A stretch of DNA of 64,000 nt from CAIOGI01 sp964561875 (GTDB taxonomy: Bacteria; Patescibacteriota; Minisyncoccia; Phycocordibacterales; PALSA-1337). Within the stretch, counting starts at the first letter, position 1; each line of letters starts with the position of its first letter. Both the position numbers and the translations under genes were made by a program. Positions 58,848 to 64,000 of this stretch are shown here, piece by piece. The DNA is taken from assembly GCA_964561875.1 (NCBI GenBank), contig CAZLQL010000002.1, positions 1 to 64,000 on the forward strand, written 5' to 3'. Below the pieces are notes generated by a model. It was given only the letters and a program-made list of their open reading frames with translations, did not search any database and was not told the origin of the DNA.

Positions 58848-59249
58848 ATGGAAGAGATGATTACGCCTAGCAAGATAGATCTTAGATACGCTGAACACAA
58901 AGTCTTGTTTTTAATCTGCGACTGTTCTCTGGATAAACATTATTCATTTTGGAAACTCACGAGAGAACAAGCTGAAAAGTTTATTAAAAAACTTAGATAC
59001 GTTGAGCAATTAACGTGGTCTCAATTTTCAAATTTACCAAGAGATAGTACTGGTCCAACAGTAGAAAAGCAGAATACCGATAGTTTTAATATGATACATA
59101 ATCAAAATACATCAGCGGAAAAAATTGCTGAACAGTATTATTTTCATTTTCGAATTGAACCGAGAGGACTTTTTAGGGTTTTTGGATATCAGAAGAAACA
59201 ATACTTTTGCATAACCCATATTGATTACGAAGGAAGAATTCATCATTAA
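58848..59249 (+). CDS. Probable toxin paired with the Panacea antitoxin
   Basis: A 133-residue protein following the Panacea gene in the same operon. An LTREQAEKFIKKLRYVEQLTWSQFSNLPRDSTGP segment and a C-terminal EPRGLFRVFGYQKKQYFCITHIDYEGRIHH resemble the RelE-like toxin partners often found next to SocA-type antitoxins (core: R-V-x-G ... F-x-I-x-x-x-D-x-x-x-x-x-H). An mRNA-cleaving role is inferred from this and from context. It ends before a strong terminator. Confidence 0.65.
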   Translation: MEEMITPSKIDLRYAEHKVLFLICDCSLDKHYSFWKLTREQAEKFIKKLRYVEQLTWSQFSNLPRDSTGPTVEKQNTDSFNMIHNQNTSAEKIAEQYYFHFRIEPRGLFRVFGYQKKQYFCITHIDYEGRIHH

Positions 59250-59324
59250 AAAATACACTGCGAATTCATATTTACAGAGAGATTAGAATATGTAGATAAA
59301 GAAGGTTGTCGAAGTAATAAAAAA

Positions 59325-59349
59325 CACCAGCAAAAGCTGGTATTTTTTT
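59325..59349 (+). terminator. Terminator of the Panacea-toxin operon
   Basis: ACCAGC-AAAA-GCTGGT stem followed by ATTTTTTT. Confidence 0.8.
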
Positions 59350-59452
59350 ATTACTGTGGAGATAGTCACGCAAAGTTGGAACCAACTCTATTCTTGGTTT
59401 TTTGAATCGTCTGGGCGATTATAGAAAGTAGGGAACATTGCGTATAAAAGAG

Positions 59453-59485
59453 AACTCCACAATAAGCAGAGCCTCTTGCGGAGTT
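59453..59485 (-). terminator. Terminator of the gene at 59484-59918
   Basis: On the minus strand AACTCC pairs with GGAGTT around a long loop, followed by CTCTTTTATA. It overlaps the stop codon. Confidence 0.45.
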
Positions 59486-59918
59486 ATTGACCAAGATTTT
59501 TGATTCGTTCCAAGGTTTCGCGTCGTTCAATAGCTTGTCTCGTGATTTTCTGAACTACGTAAACGCATTTCCTCAGGTCAGCTTCACCCTCAGGGGTCGA
59601 ACAAAGCCTCCGATGAAGAACGTCTTTGGGAATTAGAAACGTTATATATTCCGCTAGGTCAGAAAGTGTTGCGTCTGATAAATTACGCAGCTCTTCCACC
59701 GTAAACCCTACATCGCAGAATTCTTGCGAATCTTTTGCGACTTGAACCAGAAGCTCTTGATAGAGCTCCATTAGGTTTTCCTTCTGCCATGTTTCTAACT
59801 GATCCCAATCATCAATATTGTCTCGATAGAGAGCAGTGACATCAGGAAGGAGGGTTGGAATGGACGCGATCTTTTTGAGCCCTATAAGCCAAGCCCTAAC
59901 TTCTTCTTTGGTTTGCAT
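59484..59918 (-). CDS. Accessory helical acidic protein, unknown function
   Basis: A 144-residue protein from the ATG of MQTKEEVRAWL; a longer TTG start at 59948 is possible. AAAGG lies upstream. It is acidic, predicted mostly helical, and has Leu/Glu/Arg-rich heptad-like stretches at both ends but no signal peptide or membrane segment. No family is recognised. Codon use is richer in GC than in the neighbouring smpB and ftsH, as for the other accessory cassettes. It is expressed from a strong promoter beside the tmRNA gene. Confidence 0.6.
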   Translation of the reverse strand: MQTKEEVRAWLIGLKKIASIPTLLPDVTALYRDNIDDWDQLETWQKENLMELYQELLVQVAKDSQEFCDVGFTVEELRNLSDATLSDLAEYITFLIPKDVLHRRLCSTPEGEADLRKCVYVVQKITRQAIERRETLERIKNLGQ

Positions 59919-59966
59919 GTTTAAAACCTTTGGTTGGATTTTTACCAAAAAAAGCTGCTATTAAAT

Positions 59967-59995
59967 ATGATATCATATCTAGTAATAAATGTCAA
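59967..59995 (-). promoter_or_regulatory. Promoter of the gene at 59484-59918
   Basis: On the minus strand TTGACA (59990-59995), a 17-bp spacer and TATCAT (59967-59972). It starts just past the tmRNA 3' end. Confidence 0.65.
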
Positions 59996-60000
59996 ATCTG

Positions 60001-60399
60001 TGGAGATGCTGGGAGTTGAACCCAGGTGCAGATGAAATCTTATACTGATTCTACATTGTATAGAATGCTTTTGCGTCTATCTATCGACAGACTATTTAAC
60101 CTTTATACTTTAAAGCAAACAAAATATATAAAAGCGATTCCCAAGAGATTTGAACTATAAACAGGGAAGAGAATATAGTTCTAGTTTAATTTATATCAAT
60201 CCACCACTTCTCTAAACAAAGGAGTGACGACCGTCGCTCGAGCCTAAGCTAAAGCGAAAGCAAGATTTGTACTTCCAAAAGGAGATACAACTGCCTTTGC
60301 AACTGATTTTGCAGTTACGATTTCCGTCAGATTAAAGAGTTAACGGTGCTCTACAATGCACAATATGAAGTACCTCAACTGTCGAGGCCTTTCATCCCC
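60001..60399 (-). ncRNA. ssrA: Transfer-messenger RNA
   Basis: Read on the minus strand: GGGGATG (60393-60399) pairs with CATCTCC (60002-60008) as the tRNA-like acceptor stem, and the T arm CTGGG-TTCAACT-CCCAG is adjacent. The tag frame starts with GCA at 60312 after CGTAACT and ends with TAG at 60244-60246. It encodes a 22-residue tag beginning AKSVAKAVVS and ending NLAFALA. The CCA end is not encoded. With SmpB (next gene) it rescues stalled ribosomes and tags the peptide for proteolysis. Confidence 0.95.
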
Positions 60400-60442
60400 A
60401 TATTAAAATTTTCAAACAACTAAAATGAAAAATAAAGTCTAA

Positions 60443-60889
60443 TTATAAAGAAAGTTCTCTTCGCATATCGCGATCTGAGTCTCTCTTTTTAATATCTTCT
60501 CTTTTATCAAATTTCTTTTTTCCTTTGACAATAGCGATTTCTACCTTTATTTTTCCTGATTTATTATATATCAAAATAGGCACTATTGTCAATCCCTTCT
60601 TTTGTTCTACTCCTGCGAGTTGTGAAATCTGAGCCTTATTTAACAAGAGTTTTCTATGTCTTTTTGGATCATATTCGCCTGAGGTATTCTTTTCTTGAAA
60701 AGGAGGGATTTCACTATTCATAAGAAAGGCTTCACCACCTCTAATAGTCACATATGAACCTAGTATTGAACCTTGTCTCTTTCGCAAGCTCTTTACTTCT
60801 GTACCTAGGAGTTCTATTCCAGCTTCAAAACCCTCGACTATGTCGTAGTTCATTTTTGCCTTTTTGTTTTCTATAAGCGTTTCATTCAT
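60443..60889 (-). CDS. smpB: SsrA-binding protein SmpB
   Basis: A 148-residue tmRNA-binding protein. NKKAKMNYDIVEGFEAGIELLGTEVKSLRKRQGSILGSYVTIRGGEAFL and YDPKRHRKLLLNKAQI are diagnostic, with a basic C-terminal tail that enters the mRNA channel. It lies immediately upstream of ssrA on the same strand, a functional pairing. Confidence 0.97.
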   Translation of the reverse strand: MNETLIENKKAKMNYDIVEGFEAGIELLGTEVKSLRKRQGSILGSYVTIRGGEAFLMNSEIPPFQEKNTSGEYDPKRHRKLLLNKAQISQLAGVEQKKGLTIVPILIYNKSGKIKVEIAIVKGKKKFDKREDIKKRDSDRDMRRELSL

Positions 60890-60933
60890 ATTGAAAGTAT
60901 AGCGTATTTTTCACTTTTGGGTATAATCACTCT

Positions 60934-62871
60934 ATGAAAGAAACATCACATATAAAACCACCACAAAATAACAATAATAAAGGTAATAATAAAAAAGGTA
61001 AAACACCTAGAAGATTCGGAATATTAAACTCGTTAATGTTCGGTCTTATAATTTTGTTTTTATTGAGTGGATTGTATTCTGCAATAGTAGAGGGTGTATC
61101 TAGTACTCCAGTTATACCTATATCAGAATTGGTAAACAATATAGGTATGGGTAAGGTTAGTTCTATAACAGTAAGTGGTGATGATCTTACTGTTAACTAT
61201 TCAGACAACACCATAAAGAAATCAAAAAAAGAAACTGATTCTTCTATAACAGAAACACTTACTAGATATGGACTTACTCCAGAAAAATTGAATGCTGTAA
61301 AAATCACAGTAGAAGGACCAAGTGGATTTTGGTTTTGGGTAGGACAATTGGCACCATTTATTGGGCCAATATTCCTTCTATTGCTTATAGTTTGGTTTAT
61401 GACCAGACAGGTAAAGGGTGCGGGATTACAAGCTTTTTCTTTCGGTCAATCAAAAGCACGTATTACTTTGCCAGATGATAAAAAACAAAAAGTTACTTTT
61501 AAAGACGTGGCGGGTGCAAAAGAGGCTAAACAAGAATTGTCAGAAATTGTAGATTTTTTGCGTAATCCAAAGAAGTTTCTAGAAATTGGTGCAGTAATTC
61601 CAAAAGGGATATTGCTCATGGGAGCTCCCGGAACTGGAAAAACATTGCTTGCTCGTGCCGTAGCAGGGGAAGCTGGTGTAGCATTTTTCTCAATATCAGG
61701 TTCAGAATTTGTAGAGATGTTTGTGGGAGTAGGTGCTTCGAGAGTTAGGGATTTATTTAAAATGGCAAAAGAAGCTTCACCATCTATAATCTTTGTCGAT
61801 GAAATAGATGCTGTGGGAAGAGTAAGAGGTACTGGTGTTGGAGGAGGAAATGATGAAAGAGAACAAACATTAAACCAAATCCTTGTTGAGATGGATGGTT
61901 TCGAACCAAATGAAAAGGTTATTGTTATGGCTGCCACAAATAGACCAGATGTTCTAGACCCCGCTCTACTTCGTCCAGGAAGATTTGACCGTAGAGTAAC
62001 TATAGATCTACCAGATAGAAATGATAGAGAAGAAATATTGAAGATTCATTCCATAAAAAAGCCTTTGGCAGAAGATGTTGCACTGAGAGTTATTGCAGAG
62101 AGAACACCGGGTTTTTCTGGAGCTGATCTATACTCACTTATGAATGAAGGGGCAATACTTGCAGCTCGTGAAAATCGTACAAAAGTCTCACAGTATGATC
62201 TTATAAGAGCAATAGAAAAAGTGATGCTCGGTCCTGAAAGAAAGAGTCACCTTCTTTCAAAAAAAGAAAAAGAAATAACTGCATACCATGAAGCTGGTCA
62301 CGCATTAGTTGCTTCTGTTCTTCCATATGCAGATCCAGTACATAAAATATCTATAATCTCTCGTGGAAGAGCGGCTGGTTATACTCTCCATTTACCTATT
62401 GAAGATAGAAAGATGCAATCAAAAAATGAGTTTTTAGATGATATCGCTGTTTCATTGGGTGGATATGCTGTAGAGAAAATGATGTTCGGTGATGTTACTA
62501 CAGGTCCATCAAATGATCTTCAAGTTTCAACTGCACTCGCACGAGACATGGTTACAAAATATGGTATGTCAGATAAAATAGGTGCTCTTGCTCTAGAAGG
62601 ATCAGGCGGAAGGGCAATGTTTGGAAAGGGTATAGAAGATAAAGAATATTCAGAAAAAGTAAGTGCAGATATAGATGCTGAAGTATCAAAAATCATGTCA
62701 GAAGGTATGGCTAAAGCAAATGAGACTATAGTAAAATATAAAAATGCACTTGATGCTATAGCAAAAAGATTGATTGATGTGGAAACTATAGAAAGAGAGG
62801 AATATGAATCAATAATTATTTCACATGGTATAACACCAAAACGAAAACTGGATATTGAACATCAATCATGA
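60934..62871 (+). CDS. ftsH: ATP-dependent zinc metalloprotease FtsH
   Basis: A 645-residue membrane AAA+ protease. Two N-terminal membrane helices (about 29-50 and 129-153) flank a small extracytoplasmic domain. Walker A GAPGTGKT (about 230-237), Walker B IIFVDEID, the second region of homology RPDVLDPALLRPGRFDRRV, and the zinc motif YHEAGHALV (about 451-459) follow, with the third ligand Asp in GPSNDL. It degrades membrane and regulatory proteins, and in many bacteria also SsrA-tagged ones, which fits its position by ssrA-smpB. Confidence 0.97.
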   Translation: MKETSHIKPPQNNNNKGNNKKGKTPRRFGILNSLMFGLIILFLLSGLYSAIVEGVSSTPVIPISELVNNIGMGKVSSITVSGDDLTVNYSDNTIKKSKKETDSSITETLTRYGLTPEKLNAVKITVEGPSGFWFWVGQLAPFIGPIFLLLLIVWFMTRQVKGAGLQAFSFGQSKARITLPDDKKQKVTFKDVAGAKEAKQELSEIVDFLRNPKKFLEIGAVIPKGILLMGAPGTGKTLLARAVAGEAGVAFFSISGSEFVEMFVGVGASRVRDLFKMAKEASPSIIFVDEIDAVGRVRGTGVGGGNDEREQTLNQILVEMDGFEPNEKVIVMAATNRPDVLDPALLRPGRFDRRVTIDLPDRNDREEILKIHSIKKPLAEDVALRVIAERTPGFSGADLYSLMNEGAILAARENRTKVSQYDLIRAIEKVMLGPERKSHLLSKKEKEITAYHEAGHALVASVLPYADPVHKISIISRGRAAGYTLHLPIEDRKMQSKNEFLDDIAVSLGGYAVEKMMFGDVTTGPSNDLQVSTALARDMVTKYGMSDKIGALALEGSGGRAMFGKGIEDKEYSEKVSADIDAEVSKIMSEGMAKANETIVKYKNALDAIAKRLIDVETIEREEYESIIISHGITPKRKLDIEHQS

Positions 62872-62881
62872 TATAAAATAG

Positions 62882-62903
62882 GGGTATAAATAAAATATAC
62901 CCA
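62882..62903 (+). terminator. Hairpin between ftsH and tRNA-Ile
   Basis: GGGTATA/TATACCC stem with an AT-rich loop; no proper T-tract. It may be a weak ftsH terminator or part of the tRNA promoter region. Confidence 0.35.
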
Positions 62904-62906
62904 TAT

Positions 62907-62980
62907 GCGCGTGTAGCTCAGTTGGTTAGAGCATCGAGCTTATACCTCGAGGGTCCCTGGTTCGAGTCCAGGCACGCGCA
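62907..62980 (+). tRNA. tRNA-Ile with anticodon UAU
   Basis: All four stems are intact: acceptor GCGCGTG/CACGCGC, D stem GCTC/GAGC, anticodon stem TCGAG/CTCGA and T stem CCTGG/CCAGG with loop TTCGAGT. The anticodon loop CTTATAC gives TAT, reading ATA. CCA is not fully encoded. Most bacteria read ATA with a lysidine-modified CAU tRNA instead. ATA codons are very common in this window. Confidence 0.93.
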
Positions 62981-63003
62981 CCGAGCGTAGTATATAAAAA
63001 AGA

Positions 63004-63034
63004 AAAACCGCGTCCAAAAGGGCGTGGTTTTTTC
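63004..63034. terminator. Terminator after tRNA-Ile (bidirectional)
   Basis: AAACCGCGTCC-AAAA-GGGCGTGGTTT stem followed by T on the plus strand, and TTTTTCTTTTTT on the minus strand, where it serves the membrane-protein gene. Confidence 0.8.
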
Positions 63035-63062
63035 GAGGAAAATTCACAGAAAATTTACATCT

Positions 63063-63980
63063 TTACATCATCCAAGCAAATTTTGCGCTCAGTTTTTCGG
63101 AAAGCATTTTTACGTATACTTCAGAAAAACAAGAACCAATGAAATTTGTCATTAGACCAATGGTCATACCTGACATCATACTAGCTACCACATACCCAGT
63201 TCTAATACCGATAACTGTACCTACACTTGCACCAACAAGACTCGCTAATCTCCCGTTGTTGTGTGCAAGTAAACAGGTTTTTGCAATAACGAACCAGATG
63301 AGCTGAATGATGATAGGGATTTGGTGTAATAGTTTCCAGGTGAACTTTGAAACAATAATTATAGCCATCACTACTTTCCATATAGCCGTGAAGGGTAGTG
63401 ATATGGGATTTGTAATGAGTAGTATTCTAATTTGATTCTTGAAATCAAAAGGTCCCCAACCATTTACTATTCTATAGTTTAGGGCAAGTGCGCGCCTGTT
63501 TTCTTTGCATTTGATTACTGAATATAAATCATTAAAAGAAAATAAGATTCCAATTGCTATAACTGCCAAATAAAGAAGCAAGCTATACATTAAGAAAGCA
63601 CCTCCGACTATATTTACACGACTTTCCGGTAATTTACTACGTGTAAACATTATAATTATTAAGCAGTGCAAAGCTATTGAACCAATAGCTTGGCAACATA
63701 TAAATGGTGCTAGCGAACGTTTTAGGGCTCTCGGTAAGATATCTTTCCAAGGTTCTTCCCAAAGCTCTCGAATATGAGAATGTGTGTTATTAAAGGTCTC
63801 TTTGAGTACACTGAAAAATGTACTAATGAGAGTTATGGGACTGAATACAATCCAGCCACAGGCCCCACCGATAAGGGTTGCGAGAATAAGCCACACTCCC
63901 GACATGAATGTCGTACCCAGACCATATCCAATAGTCGCGCCACAAGCGCTTGCGATCGCTATCCTTTGATTTGTTTTCAT
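63063..63980 (-). CDS. Accessory polytopic membrane protein, unknown function
   Basis: A 305-residue protein with about six hydrophobic segments: an N-terminal pair (IGYGLGTTFMSGVWLILATLIGG), central helices near 90-165 and a Gly-rich C-terminal region (GASVGTVIGIRTGYVVASMMSGMTIGL). An AAGGA Shine-Dalgarno precedes the ATG by 7 bp. The two ends share a similar Gly/Ala-rich helix pattern. It is GC-richer than ftsH and unassigned. The promoter lies at or beyond the window edge. Confidence 0.6.
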   Translation of the reverse strand: MKTNQRIAIASACGATIGYGLGTTFMSGVWLILATLIGGACGWIVFSPITLISTFFSVLKETFNNTHSHIRELWEEPWKDILPRALKRSLAPFICCQAIGSIALHCLIIIMFTRSKLPESRVNIVGGAFLMYSLLLYLAVIAIGILFSFNDLYSVIKCKENRRALALNYRIVNGWGPFDFKNQIRILLITNPISLPFTAIWKVVMAIIIVSKFTWKLLHQIPIIIQLIWFVIAKTCLLAHNNGRLASLVGASVGTVIGIRTGYVVASMMSGMTIGLMTNFIGSCFSEVYVKMLSEKLSAKFAWMM

Positions 63981-64000
63981 GTGACATCCTTACTGTTTTT

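Overview
The window is AT-rich, uses ATA isoleucine codons heavily and keeps single genes tightly packed. Its gene set points to a Candidate Phyla Radiation bacterium, most likely Parcubacteria (Patescibacteria). Supporting signs are an S10-spc-type ribosomal cluster without L30 (rpsE runs straight into rplO), type IV pilus and ComEC genes in an otherwise minimal gene set, core genes without Shine-Dalgarno sequences, and no rRNA or biosynthetic operons here. The lineage is inferred from gene content and order. A run of exactly 100 N (2893-2992) is a scaffold gap, so linkage across it is not proven.

Layout: 1-2833 (minus) carries two small secreted or membrane proteins, ppa and nusA. 3064-9920 is a type IV pilus/pseudopilus operon (PilB, PilC, three prepilin-like proteins). 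9947-11845 is tpiA-pgk. 11932-19966 is mixed (unknown proteins, HIT, recJ, rnhA, comEC, superoxide dismutase, a degenerate ComEC-like metallo-hydrolase domain, L28, an M50 protease). 20280-26470 is the str region (rpsL, rpsG, fusA), split between rpsG and fusA by a TnpB-like gene and a 1.66-kb near-palindrome of CRISPR-like repeats. 26706-29385 has two secreted proteins, 29545 is tuf, and 30739-43962 is the S10-spc cluster through secY, adk, map and ndk, interrupted after rplE by a reverse-strand lipoprotein gene. 44019-44171 is a probable structured RNA. 44194-48284 has a membrane protein, a beta-CASP nuclease, the infC-rpmI-rplT operon and a phospholipase D. 48359-52487 has DoxX and a 1202-residue G8/beta-helix surface protein. 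52593-59918 is an accessory region (phosphatases, TrmB-type regulator, GHKL ATPase, a Panacea-type toxin-antitoxin pair). 60001-60889 is tmRNA plus smpB, followed by ftsH, tRNA-Ile(UAU) and a membrane protein.

Two gene classes can be seen. Core genes are very AT-rich, often have a -10 box almost touching the start codon, and lack Shine-Dalgarno sequences. Scattered accessory genes (11932, 14992, 22458, 37894, 53925, 55815, 59918, 63980) have higher GC, mostly clear Shine-Dalgarno motifs and their own hairpin terminators, so they look like separately acquired cassettes.

The strongest candidate for an undescribed system is 21274-24223. It combines a TnpB-family protein whose RuvC catalytic residues look altered with two inverted arrays of a 38-bp repeat (4 and 7 copies, mostly 33-bp intervals). 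A perfect 173-bp outer inverted repeat and a perfect 52-bp inner inverted repeat enclose the arrays around an AT-rich core. Each arm can be read as a large structured RNA ending in an intrinsic terminator.
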